Shown: positions 50,598 through 59,913 of the stretch, piece by piece
Layout: every line of letters begins with the position of its first letter
How positions within the stretch are numbered: the stretch's first letter is position 1
Origin: an uncultured Eubacteriales bacterium
GTDB taxonomy: Bacteria > Bacillota > Clostridia > Oscillospirales > CAG-272
NCBI GenBank assembly: GCA_934446365.1
Contig: CAKSDZ010000002.1
Coordinates: 372,001 to 436,000 of the forward strand
DNA: 64,000 nt
Direction of reading: 5' to 3'
The notes under the pieces: model-generated
Database searches by the model: none
What the model was told of the DNA's origin: nothing
The model's input: only the letters and a program-made list of their open reading frames with translations
Translations under genes and position numbers: made by a program

Positions 50598-52259
50598 TTA
50601 TTTCCGCACCGCCGTTTGGATCAATTCGTTGATTCTCTCCCGCAGAGAAAAGGCCGAATCCGTTTTGCGGGGATAGCGGGAAAAGGTGATGCTCCCGTCC
50701 TTTTCGAGCGCGGAAAGAACCGCTTCCCTGCCGCAGAGCGATTCCGCAAGCTTCATCGCGCGCAGATCGGCAAGCGCCTCGGTAAATGCCTTCATATGCA
50801 GGCTCTGATAGGGCATGCCGTCCGGTCCCGGATAGACGGAAAAGCAGTCCCCCGCAGGCGTAAAGCTCCCGCCGTCGTTTAAGACAAACGGATCGACCGC
50901 GCGCCTTGAAAATCTCGTATACCAGTAATTATAGCCCCAGTGGAGAAATCCCGCGATGCGGTATTTCCAAAGCTGCGCACCGATGATTCTCGTGCGTGAG
51001 CAGGGCATCGCGATAAACCGATTGGAAACCGCTCTGCACTGCGCACAGCAATAATATGTCCACAAACCGGGGATTCCCGCTTCGAGAAAAGGCTCGATAT
51101 GATCGGAGGCCGGAATCGGCGCCTTCACCGCACCTGTCCGGTAAAACTCGAAATCGGAAAGAGCATCCACGACAAAACAGCCGTCAAGAAGGTCGGAAAG
51201 TTTCTCCTTTACCGCGCGGTACCGTTCGAGATGCTTCATATCCGGTTCGTCGGAGATGTGGAAAATACAGCGCTTATCGAGTCCCACGGATTGCATCTCC
51301 GCAAGAAAGGCGCGCAAGAAAGCACGCAGAAAGCCGATATATTCCTCGGAGAGGGAATTCGTCTCCCAGCCGAAAAGCTTTCTTGTCTCGCCGCTTACCG
51401 TTCCGATAATCTTTGGCGCGTGCTCCGCGCCCCACTGTGTGAAAAAGTGAGAAATTTCAAAATACCGTATCCCGCACCGCTCGCAAAGCGAGAGCCAGCG
51501 GTGCAGCCGCCGGAAGCCGAAATGCCAGCCGTCCGCGTCCTGCATCACATCGACAAGCTGCACCGTCGGACGCTCGCCGCCCACCTCCGTGTCGAGCGGC
51601 GGCGTAAAAACAGGCGTCAACATGGCGTTCACGCCGTTTCGGGCGGCGCATTTCATATAGTTTTCTATATACGCCCAGTGCTTCTCCGAAAAAATCCCGA
51701 CATCGTATGCGTTCGCGATACAGTCGGCATGGAGCCACTGCGTATAAATCAGGGACTGCGGCGGCAGGACGGCATTCAAAACCGTCAGAACAATCGCCGC
51801 CGCGACTTCCTCTCCCGTCTCGGAAATCAAGACGACCTCAATCGGATAGTCGCCGGCCACCGCACGCTCAGGTACCTGCACCGTCACATAGAGCGAGGAA
51901 AGGCCCTGCATAGGCGCTTCGAGCCATTCTCCCGGCGACATCGGAATCAGAAGGTCGGGATAAAGCCCCGGCGTCCGGCGAAGATAATCCTCATCCGAGC
52001 GCAGAGGATAGCATGGGAACCGCACCGGAACATTCTCGATCCGTTCAAATGTGATAACATCCGCAAGCGGAGAGCGGCACGCAAGCCTTGCCGGCTCGCC
52101 GAGCAGCCACGCCGGCACCTCTCTTGCCGTCATGACGACCTCAAAATGAAATTCCTCTCCACGAAGACAGCAGGCGCGGACAAGAGACGGCTTCGCGTCA
52201 AAATCCTCGTCAAAAAAGCATTTTTCATAGGACGGAACGGCTTTCAGGGAAATGGACAT
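50598..52259 (-). CDS. DUF4091 (GH123-like) glycoside hydrolase-like protein
   Basis: The 553-residue protein has an N-terminal beta-rich part and a C-terminal TIM-barrel-like DUF4091 domain with HISDEPD, whose Asp-Glu pair fits the catalytic pair of GH123-type hexosaminidases. Later GYNYWYT and DPF segments are also typical. It has no signal peptide. The substrate is unknown. ATG 52259 is preferred over 52304; GGAGG lies 11 nt upstream. Confidence 0.75.
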   Translation of the reverse strand: MSISLKAVPSYEKCFFDEDFDAKPSLVRACCLRGEEFHFEVVMTAREVPAWLLGEPARLACRSPLADVITFERIENVPVRFPCYPLRSDEDYLRRTPGLYPDLLIPMSPGEWLEAPMQGLSSLYVTVQVPERAVAGDYPIEVVLISETGEEVAAAIVLTVLNAVLPPQSLIYTQWLHADCIANAYDVGIFSEKHWAYIENYMKCAARNGVNAMLTPVFTPPLDTEVGGERPTVQLVDVMQDADGWHFGFRRLHRWLSLCERCGIRYFEISHFFTQWGAEHAPKIIGTVSGETRKLFGWETNSLSEEYIGFLRAFLRAFLAEMQSVGLDKRCIFHISDEPDMKHLERYRAVKEKLSDLLDGCFVVDALSDFEFYRTGAVKAPIPASDHIEPFLEAGIPGLWTYYCCAQCRAVSNRFIAMPCSRTRIIGAQLWKYRIAGFLHWGYNYWYTRFSRRAVDPFVLNDGGSFTPAGDCFSVYPGPDGMPYQSLHMKAFTEALADLRAMKLAESLCGREAVLSALEKDGSITFSRYPRKTDSAFSLRERINELIQTAVRK

Positions 52260-52292
52260 GGAACAAATATCCTCCGTGCGGTATTTTTCTTG

Positions 52293-52321
52293 ATTGTAGC
52301 ACACAGAGGAAAAGAATACAA
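52293..52321 (-). promoter_or_regulatory. Promoter of the DUF4091 gene
   Basis: Minus strand: -35 TTGTAT (52316-52321), -10 TACAAT (52293-52298), spacer 17 bp. Confidence 0.72.
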
Positions 52322-52334
52322 GTGTTTTTCCGAT

Positions 52335-54590
52335 TTATACGCCGTGTACGCTTTCCATAATTCCCTTTTCGGCATAGCGGAGCGCATCCTCCGCATCGCG
52401 CGGCGTTTTCGCCTGCGCCGAAAGCTTTACCGTATGCTCATCCTCCGCCGTGACGCGCACCGAGGCATCGTCAAAATTCAGCGTGAGCGTCCCGTTTTCG
52501 GTGTCTGCGCCGTGAGCGGCAAGCTCGCCGATGACGGCGGCTGCGCTCTCAACGCCGATCGTTTTTTCCGCGAGCGCAAACTCCTCGCCCGCATATAGAA
52601 TCCGACGGTCCTCGCCAAGCTCCGCCGCAAATAGGAGCGCGAGCAGGATCGTGTCGTTCTGCCACGTCTGCCCGGAGGCTGCCGCAAGCGATTCCGAATC
52701 CGCATCCGTCTCCGTGTCGTACTGCTTCACAAGCCCGCCGAGCGTCCGAACCGTCTCGGAAAGCGCATGCGGCGCCGAAACCGGAAGATAAATCACATTT
52801 TCTCCGCCGGCGATTTTGGATTTTATGAGGGCTGCCGCCGCGTGCCAGCGGTCGATCATCACATAGCCGCCGTCACCGGAGCGGTAGGAAACCTCAAGCT
52901 CGCCGTCGTCGGAAATATCGACAAAAACATATCCGTCCGCCGCCATGCTCTTTGTTCCCACCTCGCAGTCGGCGCCGAGCAGAGAGGCCGCGGCGTAGAA
53001 CGCCTGTCCGCAGGCGTTGTCCTTCACCGCGAGCTTTCCGCGCAGCGGCTTTGCGTTATCGACGAGATAATGCAGATAATCGCCGTAATAATCGTCCTCG
53101 CGCGCAGCGTCGGCCGGAAGCGATACCTCATATTCCTTTTTCATCGCCGCCGCAATTCTGCGAGAGCGCGGTGTCCCCGCCGGAAAGCCGTAAGCGTCGA
53201 GAAGATATATTTTATGAAGATCGCCGCCCATGCTTTTCACATAAATTCCGAAGTCCGCGCCGGTATGGGATACCGAAAACGCCGCAAGCGGATAAAAGCC
53301 CTCTCCGCCGTCGGTGCATACGGCGCCGGTTGAAACAGCACCGCTCATGATAAGATTTTTCACATAGTCCGAGGACGGCGTCCCATCGTCGAAAAACACG
53401 GCCTTTCTGCCCATCGTCTGGACGGCCGCCGCCCCGTATCTTGTCAAAAAGGACGGCACAAGCTCCGTTTTGACGTTTCCCGCAAGCCCGAAATCGCGGA
53501 ACACATCCCCTTCCGCACCCGAAAAAATTCTGTTGTCCAAAATAATATCCTCCGATAAAATGATTTTTCCCGCTCCAATGCGGGTTCCCGTTTCCAAAAC
53601 CGCTCCGTTCTCAATCACGGAGCCCTCTCCGATCACGGAGCCTCTTTTGATAATCGCGTATTCGCCGACGATGGCGTCGCGGCACACGATCGATGAACGC
53701 ACGACGGCATCCTTGCCGATTCTCACACCGTCCATGAGAACCGACGCCTCCACGACCGCGCCGGATGCGATTCTCACCGCCCCGACGACGGACGCACCGC
53801 GCACACAGGCGCCGGGGGCAATGGCGGCATCCTCATGGATAAAATTCTCCTCGGGAGTAAAGGACATGCCTCGGATTTTGTTTTCCAGCGCATCGCGGTT
53901 GCACGAATAATAGGCATCGAGCGAGCCCACGTCGCACCAATAACCGTCCGCCGCATAGCCGTAAAGGCCTCTGCCGATCAGCTTCGGGAACACATCCCGC
54001 GAAAAGTCGCAGAAAACGCCCTCGGGAATTTCGCTTAAAATGTCCCGAGAAAAAACATAAATCCCCGTATTGACGCGATCGGAAAGGACCCGCCTCCATG
54101 ACGGCTTTTCCACAAAACGCGCCACCTCGCCGTTCTCATGGCAGACGACCCCGCCAAGCTCCAGCGGCACGCTCTTTCTCGCCGTGACAATGGTCGCACG
54201 CGCATGCTTTTCCGCATGAAACCGCATCGCGTCGGCAATCGGGATATCGCATACGGCGTCCCCGCTGACAACGACGAAATCGGAATCGAGAAAGTCCGAG
54301 GCGGACTTCACGCCGCCGGCGGTGCCGAGCGGCTGCTCTTCCGTAAAAAAGCACAGCCGGACGCCCGAGGTGTCGTGCGTCCTGTAATAATTCATAATAT
54401 CATACGCCCGGTATTTCAGCGTAACCGCCGCCTCCCTGATGCCGTTTTCATACAGCAGGCGCAGCATATGGCTCATGACGGGAACGTTCAGCACCGGCAC
54501 CAAGGGCTTCGGCATCCGCTCCGTCATAGGGAAAAGACGCGTTCCCTCGCCGCCCGCCATAATCACGGCCTTCATTCTGTTTTCCACCAT
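52335..54590 (-). CDS. Sugar-1-phosphate nucleotidyltransferase fused to a phosphomannomutase-like domain
   Basis: Residues 1-235 form a nucleotidyltransferase domain (MAGGEGTRLFPMT, GTAGGV). Residues 250-345 are left-handed beta-helix hexapeptide repeats. Residues 375-745 align with phosphomannomutase/phosphoglucomutase. The mutase part lacks the normal phospho-serine loop (TASHNP-type); FSVSHTGAD stands in its place, so it is probably inactive or altered. Such three-part proteins are annotated as mannose-1-phosphate guanylyltransferase-like and may act in envelope glycan synthesis. ATG 54590 follows GGAG by 7 nt. Confidence 0.85.
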   Translation of the reverse strand: MVENRMKAVIMAGGEGTRLFPMTERMPKPLVPVLNVPVMSHMLRLLYENGIREAAVTLKYRAYDIMNYYRTHDTSGVRLCFFTEEQPLGTAGGVKSASDFLDSDFVVVSGDAVCDIPIADAMRFHAEKHARATIVTARKSVPLELGGVVCHENGEVARFVEKPSWRRVLSDRVNTGIYVFSRDILSEIPEGVFCDFSRDVFPKLIGRGLYGYAADGYWCDVGSLDAYYSCNRDALENKIRGMSFTPEENFIHEDAAIAPGACVRGASVVGAVRIASGAVVEASVLMDGVRIGKDAVVRSSIVCRDAIVGEYAIIKRGSVIGEGSVIENGAVLETGTRIGAGKIILSEDIILDNRIFSGAEGDVFRDFGLAGNVKTELVPSFLTRYGAAAVQTMGRKAVFFDDGTPSSDYVKNLIMSGAVSTGAVCTDGGEGFYPLAAFSVSHTGADFGIYVKSMGGDLHKIYLLDAYGFPAGTPRSRRIAAAMKKEYEVSLPADAAREDDYYGDYLHYLVDNAKPLRGKLAVKDNACGQAFYAAASLLGADCEVGTKSMAADGYVFVDISDDGELEVSYRSGDGGYVMIDRWHAAAALIKSKIAGGENVIYLPVSAPHALSETVRTLGGLVKQYDTETDADSESLAAASGQTWQNDTILLALLFAAELGEDRRILYAGEEFALAEKTIGVESAAAVIGELAAHGADTENGTLTLNFDDASVRVTAEDEHTVKLSAQAKTPRDAEDALRYAEKGIMESVHGV

Positions 54591-54698
54591 CGATTTGCTC
54601 CTTTACACCGGTCCCCGAACGCTTCTGTCGGATTTTTCCCATTCAAAACGAACGGATTTCACAGCCGAATCCGGTTTGATATTATGGTGCGGCAAGCG

Positions 54699-54715
54699 GG
54701 TGAATTTTATTCACC
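54699..54715. promoter_or_regulatory. 17-bp palindrome upstream of the nucleotidyltransferase gene
   Basis: GGTGAAT, TTT centre, ATTCACC. It lies in the 220-bp divergent gap between the nucleotidyltransferase gene and the 90-aa membrane protein gene. It may be an operator or short leader hairpin. Confidence 0.4.
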
Positions 54716-54811
54716 GCGCGATCGTTTTTTTCCGGTTCGGGGAATATTTGGCGGCGGATGCGGCAAACAATAATTCATGAAAGATCAAGAGAGAAAAGCG
54801 GAGGAATCCAA

Positions 54812-55084
54812 ATGGTGATCAAAGGATGCAGAAAAAACCTCGTCGTCATGAAAAACATCGGCAGCGATTTTATTGAGGAAGCTTATTTTGTTCTGAAAAA
54901 CGAAATGCCCGCCGGAACGGCGGGCGGCGATATCGTAAAGGAAGCAAACCGCATCATAGCGGAATATCAGACGGGAAAAAAGAAAAACCGCTTCCCGTTC
55001 TCGCTCATAAGCTTTGTGCTCGGAGCGATCGCGGCAAGCGTTATCTGTCTTATCATATTCAAGCTCGTTCAGCTTTCGATATAG
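54812..55084 (+). CDS. Small single-pass membrane protein, 90 aa
   Basis: It starts MVIKGCRKNLVVMKN and has a helical cytoplasmic part (EANRIIAEYQ) and one C-terminal membrane helix (about residues 64-86). Similar short proteins occur in clostridia without known function. ATG 54812 follows GGAGG. Its 3' end overlaps the ispE 3' end by 16 bp in convergent orientation. Confidence 0.72.
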   Translation: MVIKGCRKNLVVMKNIGSDFIEEAYFVLKNEMPAGTAGGDIVKEANRIIAEYQTGKKKNRFPFSLISFVLGAIAASVICLIIFKLVQLSI

Positions 55085-55962
55085 GGATAATCCCGTCTTG
55101 CGGGCGAGCAGACAAAGGAGGTAAAGCTTTCCCCCAGCTTCTCCTTTGCCGCACGCGCGGCCGGGATATCCCGGAAAAGCCCGAAAACAGCGGGACCGCT
55201 GCCGCTCATGCGCACACCGGAAGCGCCGATTTCCGAAAGCCTTGCCAAAAGCTCCGGAACACCGGTCGCAGGGTCCGTGACCTTCTCAAATTTATTGTAT
55301 AACACGGAGGAAATTCTTTCAAGATCACAGCTTGTCATTGCGGCAAGCATATCGGCGCACGACACGGGAGCGCTCTCCCTTACATCGTCGATTTTTCCGT
55401 AGGCGTCGGCCGTGCAGATACGGCTCCCCTTCGGAATCGCGACCACGACCGCGCAGTCCGGCATCGGCGCGCAGCTTTCCAGCATTTCCCCGATTCCGCG
55501 GGCAACCGCAGTGCCCTTTTTGATACAGAACGGCACGTCCGCGCCGACGCCGGCGCCGATTCCGCACAGCGCCTCCGTCGTCATGGCGGTTCCGTACAAG
55601 CGGTCAAGCGCAATAATCGCGGCGGCCGCATCGGAGGAGCCGCCCCCAAGTCCCGCTTCGGCGGGAATTTTTTTCTCAATCAGAAAAGACACGTTATAGT
55701 TTTCTATGCCGGCAGCGGCAAAAAACGCGGACGCGGCGCGGTAAACGATGTTGCCGGCACCGTCCGGCGCCATGAAATCGCGGCAGCGGACGTCGATGAC
55801 GGCTTCCGTTTTGCAGTCGTTTTTGCAGACCTCGAGCCGATCAAACAGCGTGAGCGTCTGCATGACGGTCTCGATGTCATGATAGCCGTCCTCCCTGCGG
55901 TCCCCCACATTCAGAAACAGATTGATTTTCGCCGGTGCAAGAATTATAATTTTCTCCATATG
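55069..55962 (-). CDS. ispE: 4-(cytidine 5'-diphospho)-2-C-methyl-D-erythritol kinase
   Basis: The 297-residue GHMP kinase has PAKINLFLNV, the ATP loop PAEAGLGGGSSDAAA at about residues 91-105, and the late SGSGPAVFGLF motif. It phosphorylates CDP-ME in the non-mevalonate isoprenoid pathway. ATG 55962 marks the start of homology. It lies 8 bp behind the DUF362 gene. Confidence 0.95.
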   Translation of the reverse strand, partial: HMEKIIILAPAKINLFLNVGDRREDGYHDIETVMQTLTLFDRLEVCKNDCKTEAVIDVRCRDFMAPDGAGNIVYRAASAFFAAAGIENYNVSFLIEKKIPAEAGLGGGSSDAAAAIIALDRLYGTAMTTEALCGIGAGVGADVPFCIKKGTAVARGIGEMLESCAPMPDCAVVVAIPKGSRICTADAYGKIDDVRESAPVSCADMLAAMTSCDLERISSVLYNKFEKVTDPATGVPELLARLSEIGASGVRMSGSGPAVFGLFRDIPAARAAKEKLGESFTSFVCSPARRDYPYIES

Positions 55963-55970
55963 TACCCCGA

Positions 55971-57143
55971 TTATTTTATTGAACTTATGATGCCGATGAT
56001 AAAATTCTTTTTCACGGAAATCGCCGCAAACGGACAAAGCTCCTGACAGCAATAACATCTTATGCAGGAGGCGTGCTTGATATGAGCGCTCCTCCCCTCA
56101 CCGCGGGCGACAAGCTCAATCGTATGCTGCGGACAGGAAGCCACGCATTCCCCGCACGCACGGCACTTTTCACGGATAACGACCGGGCGCGGCATAAAGA
56201 AGCGTCCGACCTTTCCCCGCGAGAAAAAAGCAAGCGCGGAGGTGGATTTGTTTTTCGCGCTGTCCGGCTCACGAAAATCCGGAACGGCAAGCGTTTCCGG
56301 CCTTGTCCCGACGATATCGAGCGCGTCCGCGCTTTCCGGACAAAGGCCGCGGGATACCGCTTCCTTTACAAGCGGAACGGTTCCCTCAAAGCCGATCAGT
56401 CTTTCACAGAGCAGGTCGGAGGCAAACGGATTCTCACTCGTGAGAACCGCTCCGATCTTCCGCGGCGTCCCCGCGGTCGGACCGTTGCCCTCCATACCGA
56501 TCACCGCGTCCGTCACCGCGATCACGGTCTTTTCGCGGCAGAGCATTTCGCAAAGATCGCAAAGCATCGCGCCGAAATCTCCGTATTCGGGAAAGGTCGC
56601 GTGCATCTCGAATTTTTCGATTCCGGGAATCGTACCGAATAGGTTTTTCACCGCGGCGCTCATTTTGGTGAGCGAATGGCTTTTCAGCTTGCAGAGATCG
56701 ATGATGACGTCCGCCTCGGCAATCGGCGAGATGATATGGAACATCTTCACCTTTTTTCCTTTCGCAAACGGCATCTGGACCGCCGACGTATCGTAATTGA
56801 GCTGCGCGCCGTATCGCTGCGCCGTCTCGGCAATCCCGCAGACGCGGTAGATTCCCTCCAATCGCTGTCTGTTGTAAAGTCCGCCGGGACTTTCCGCAAT
56901 CACCGGCGTGATGCCCAGCTCCCCCAAAACACATAAAACCGCACCCAGCACCGCCGGATGTGTCGTCGCGGCGGCATCGGGAGATTTTTTCATCACGAGA
57001 TTCGGCTTTACCACCACTCTTTTCCCCTCGAAAAAAGCGCGGTCATAGCCGAATGCGGCAAAGTGAGAGCGCAGAATCGCCGCAAGCCGCTTTTCATCGT
57101 AGCTTTCGCATGCCGATACGGCAACGATATTGTCCCTTTTCAT
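55971..57143 (-). CDS. DUF362 protein with C-terminal 2[4Fe-4S] ferredoxin domain
   Basis: The 390-residue protein has a DUF362 domain (VVVKPNLVMKKSPDAAATTHP start, LCKLKSHSLTKMSAAVKNLFG) and a C-terminal ferredoxin module with CRACGECVASCP and CIRCYCCQELCP, eight cysteines for two [4Fe-4S] clusters. It should be an electron carrier or redox enzyme; the substrate is unknown. ATG 57143 is preferred over 57170. Confidence 0.88.
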   Translation of the reverse strand: MKRDNIVAVSACESYDEKRLAAILRSHFAAFGYDRAFFEGKRVVVKPNLVMKKSPDAAATTHPAVLGAVLCVLGELGITPVIAESPGGLYNRQRLEGIYRVCGIAETAQRYGAQLNYDTSAVQMPFAKGKKVKMFHIISPIAEADVIIDLCKLKSHSLTKMSAAVKNLFGTIPGIEKFEMHATFPEYGDFGAMLCDLCEMLCREKTVIAVTDAVIGMEGNGPTAGTPRKIGAVLTSENPFASDLLCERLIGFEGTVPLVKEAVSRGLCPESADALDIVGTRPETLAVPDFREPDSAKNKSTSALAFFSRGKVGRFFMPRPVVIREKCRACGECVASCPQHTIELVARGEGRSAHIKHASCIRCYCCQELCPFAAISVKKNFIIGIISSIK

Positions 57144-57231
57144 ATCGACCCCATGTATCCTCTCCCGCAATTTAGTTTTACCGTATTATTGTATCACAAG
57201 GCGCCGAAAAAAGGAACCCCTTTTGCAAAAT

Positions 57232-57696
57232 TTACTTTTTTGCGGGAAGCCGGGCGGCTTTTGTCAGCATCCAAACAAGCGGAATGCACAAAAGAAACCA
57301 CAGAAACGTATAATGCGGGCAAATCTGCCCCAGCAAATTGTATTTTTCACCGGAATAATCCCAAACGGAAAGATCCAGCAGCCGGTTCACGACAATTCCG
57401 ACCGAAAATTCGACCGCCGTGACGGCGGCGGCGGACACGGCGCTGCGCAAAAGCACGGAATGTCCCCTCAGCCATTTGTTCACACCATAGATCATGGTGA
57501 AGCATACGCCGCCCGTGACCACCATACTCGGATGCGTATGTCCCCGCCAAAGCAGCTCGATAAGGCCGTATCCGAAACCGCCCGTAAGAAACAGAAACGC
57601 AAGCTTTTCCGCAGGTCTCCATTTCAGCCTGCCGTCAATCACAATCGGGCGCTTCCGAAGTCTTGCCGGAATTTTCAGCTCCCGCAGCTTTTCCAT
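57232..57696 (-). CDS. Putative ABC-transporter type IV (CmpB-like) membrane protein
   Basis: The 154-residue protein has four hydrophobic segments and the GLIELLWRGHTHPSM and VNRLLDLSVWDYSG motifs of the PF06541-type family. Transport function has not been shown for such proteins. Its ATG 57696, with a strong AAAGGAGG, lies inside the 3' end of tepA (62-bp overlap). Confidence 0.78.
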   Translation of the reverse strand: MEKLRELKIPARLRKRPIVIDGRLKWRPAEKLAFLFLTGGFGYGLIELLWRGHTHPSMVVTGGVCFTMIYGVNKWLRGHSVLLRSAVSAAAVTAVEFSVGIVVNRLLDLSVWDYSGEKYNLLGQICPHYTFLWFLLCIPLVWMLTKAARLPAKK

Positions 57697-58399
57697 GCTC
57701 TTTCTCCTCCTTTACCCTGTTTTTCAGCCATGAGATGGCCTGATGAAGTCCTCCGATCTCGTCGATAAGACCGCAGTCCACCGCTTCGTTTCCGTCGATG
57801 ATTGTGCCGACATCGGTCGCCATTTCATCCGTGCGGAACGTCAGGCGCGAGAGCGCCTCCCCCGTGATGCCGGAATGTCCGACAATAAATTTCGAGATGC
57901 GGTTCTGCATTTTTTCAAGTCCGGCGAACGCCTGCGGTACGCCGAGAACGGTACCGCTCGTGCGCACGGGATGAATCGTCATCGTCGCGCTCGGCACGAT
58001 GAAAGAACGGCCGCACGACACCGCAATCGGAATCCCGATGGAATGTCCGCCGCCGATGACGATGGAAGCCGTCGGCTTGTGCATGCTGGCGAGCATTTCC
58101 GCAATGGCAAGTCCCGCCTCGACGTCGCCGCCGACCGTGTTGATAATGACGAGCAATCCGTGCAGCTCCGGATTCTCCTCAATCGCCGCAAGCAGCGGCA
58201 GAACGTGCTCGTATTTTGTCGTTTTCTGCGTATTCGGCAGAATGAAATGTCCCTCAATCTGTCCGATGACCGTGAGGCAGTAAAGTGAAATTCCGTCGTT
58301 TTTCGTCACGACGGCGCCGAGCTTGTCGATGCTGCCGGCGGACGGCTGCTCCTGCGTCTCGGAGGCTTCCTCCGCCGTTTCATTTTTTACATAATCCAT
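57635..58399 (-). CDS. tepA: ClpP-like translocation-enhancing protease TepA
   Basis: The 254-residue protein has the ClpP fold with Ser in GGGHSIG, His in MTIHPVR and the NTVGGDVEAGLA strand. The N-terminal acidic extension and C-terminal lysine-rich tail are typical of TepA/YmfB. It acts as a cytoplasmic serine peptidase. GGGAGG precedes ATG 58399. Confidence 0.85.
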   Translation of the reverse strand: MDYVKNETAEEASETQEQPSAGSIDKLGAVVTKNDGISLYCLTVIGQIEGHFILPNTQKTTKYEHVLPLLAAIEENPELHGLLVIINTVGGDVEAGLAIAEMLASMHKPTASIVIGGGHSIGIPIAVSCGRSFIVPSATMTIHPVRTSGTVLGVPQAFAGLEKMQNRISKFIVGHSGITGEALSRLTFRTDEMATDVGTIIDGNEAVDCGLIDEIGGLHQAISWLKNRVKEEKEHGKAAGAENSGKTSEAPDCD

Positions 58400-58472
58400 G
58401 CCCCAAATCCTCCCGTGATTTGTTCAATTCGCAATATCTTTTATTTTTTACAAAAAAATTGCGCTCTAATCA

Positions 58473-58501
58473 TTTACAACCGGTGAAAAATCATTTATAA
58501 T
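58473..58501 (+). promoter_or_regulatory. Promoter of pduL-NifU-like-GGGtGRT
   Basis: Plus strand: -35 TTTACA (58473-58478), -10 TATAAT (58496-58501), spacer 17 bp. Confidence 0.78.
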
Positions 58502-58600
58502 AGATATAAATAGAATAAGTTTTGACCTCCGATTTCCGGATGAGGAAAGCATGTCAGAAACTTCATTCAGACAGCCATGCTGTCGAAAGGAGATTTGGTA

Positions 58601-59170
58601 ATGGAAAATAAAATTCTGGTCGAAACCTCGGCAAGACACATCCATCTCACCGAGGAACACATCGCCGCACTGTTCGGCGAAGGGCATAAGCTCACCGTAA
58701 AAAAGGAGCTCAGCCAGCCCGGTCAGTTCGCCTGTGAGGAAAAGGTCACCGTCAAAGGTGAAAAGGGCGAGCTTAAAATGTCCGTCCTCGGTCCCGCAAG
58801 AAGCGCCACACAGGTCGAGGTTTCCCTGACCGACGCGAGAACGCTCGGCGTCAAGGCGCCCGTGCGTGAATCCGGCGACATCAAGGGCTCCGGCGCATGT
58901 ACCCTTGTCGGTCCCTGCGGCACGGTGGAAATTTCGGAGGGCGTCATCGCCGCGCAAAGACATATTCATCTGACACCCGAAACCGCCGAAGCGCTCGGTG
59001 TTTCCGACAAAGAAATCGTCAAGGTCGAGCTCGACACCTCCCGCCCGCTTATTTTCGACGGCGTGGTCGTCCGCGTATCCGCAAGCTACGCGCCCGCCAT
59101 GCACATCGATACGGACGAAGCGAACGCCGCCGGCGCTTCCGGTGTCGTTTACGGCAAAATCGTCAAATAA
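58601..59170 (+). CDS. pduL: Phosphate propanoyl/acetyltransferase PduL
   Basis: The 189-residue protein has two metal-binding RHIHLT motifs (near residues 12 and 124) and AMHIDTDEANA near the C-terminus, as in PduL. It converts acyl-CoA and phosphate to acyl phosphate and CoA, giving ATP through a kinase. No microcompartment shell gene and no encapsulation peptide are seen, so it likely acts as the housekeeping phosphotransacylase. AAAGGAG precedes ATG 58601. Confidence 0.93.
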   Translation: MENKILVETSARHIHLTEEHIAALFGEGHKLTVKKELSQPGQFACEEKVTVKGEKGELKMSVLGPARSATQVEVSLTDARTLGVKAPVRESGDIKGSGACTLVGPCGTVEISEGVIAAQRHIHLTPETAEALGVSDKEIVKVELDTSRPLIFDGVVVRVSASYAPAMHIDTDEANAAGASGVVYGKIVK

Positions 59171-59196
59171 TCTTACATAGAACAAGGAGAAAAACC

Positions 59197-59898
59197 ATGG
59201 CAGAAATCACATATTCCCATGAAGTCGAATCCATGTGCTGCGTCGCCAAGGGACCCGACCACGGTCCGGCGCCCCTGCCCGAGGAAGGCAAATGGATTCA
59301 AGCAAAGCAGATCACCGATATTTCCGGCTACACCCACGGGGTGGGCTGGTGCGCTCCCCAGCAGGGCGCGTGCAAGCTCTCCCTCAACGTCAAGGACGGC
59401 GTCATTGAGGAGGCGCTCGTCGAAACCATCGGCTGCTCCGGCATGACGCATTCCGCGGCGATGGCGGCGGAAATCCTGCCCGGCAAAACCATTCTCGAAG
59501 CGCTCAACACCGACCTTGTATGCGACGCAATCAACACCGCGATGAGAGAGCTGTTCCTCCAAATTGTTTACGGACGCACACAGTCCGCGTTCTCCGAGGG
59601 CGGCCTTGTCGTCGGCGCGGGCATGGAGGACCTCGGCAAGGGTGCGCGTTCGATGGTCGGCACCATGTACGGTACAAAGGCCAAGGGCGTCCGTTACCTC
59701 GAAATGACCGAGGGCTACTGCACGAGAATGGCGCTCGACGAGGACGACCAGGTCATCGGATATGAATTTGTCTCCCTCGGCAAGATGACGGATTTCATCA
59801 AAAAAGGCATGGAACCCAACGAGGCTTATGAAAAATCCAAAGGCACCTACGGCAGATTCGCCGATGCCGCAAAATACATCGATCCGAGAAAAGAGTAA
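59197..59898 (+). CDS. NifU/IscU-like iron-sulphur scaffold protein
   Basis: The 233-residue protein has conserved cysteines in SMCCVAKGP, GWCAPQQGAC, ETIGCSGMTH and EGYCTRM, with the IGCSG motif resembling the IscU/NifU scaffold core. It is longer than SufU or IscU (about 130-150) and has extra N- and C-terminal parts. It is known mainly as a companion of GGGtGRT proteins. AAGGAG precedes ATG 59197; the GGGtGRT gene follows after 15 bp. Confidence 0.8.
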   Translation: MAEITYSHEVESMCCVAKGPDHGPAPLPEEGKWIQAKQITDISGYTHGVGWCAPQQGACKLSLNVKDGVIEEALVETIGCSGMTHSAAMAAEILPGKTILEALNTDLVCDAINTAMRELFLQIVYGRTQSAFSEGGLVVGAGMEDLGKGARSMVGTMYGTKAKGVRYLEMTEGYCTRMALDEDDQVIGYEFVSLGKMTDFIKKGMEPNEAYEKSKGTYGRFADAAKYIDPRKE

Positions 59899-59913
59899 GG
59901 GAGGGACGGAAAA

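Noticed and set aside
58601..59170. PduL as evidence of a bacterial microcompartment locus
   Set aside because: No shell proteins, diol dehydratase or encapsulation peptide are present; the neighbours are NifU-like and GGGtGRT genes.
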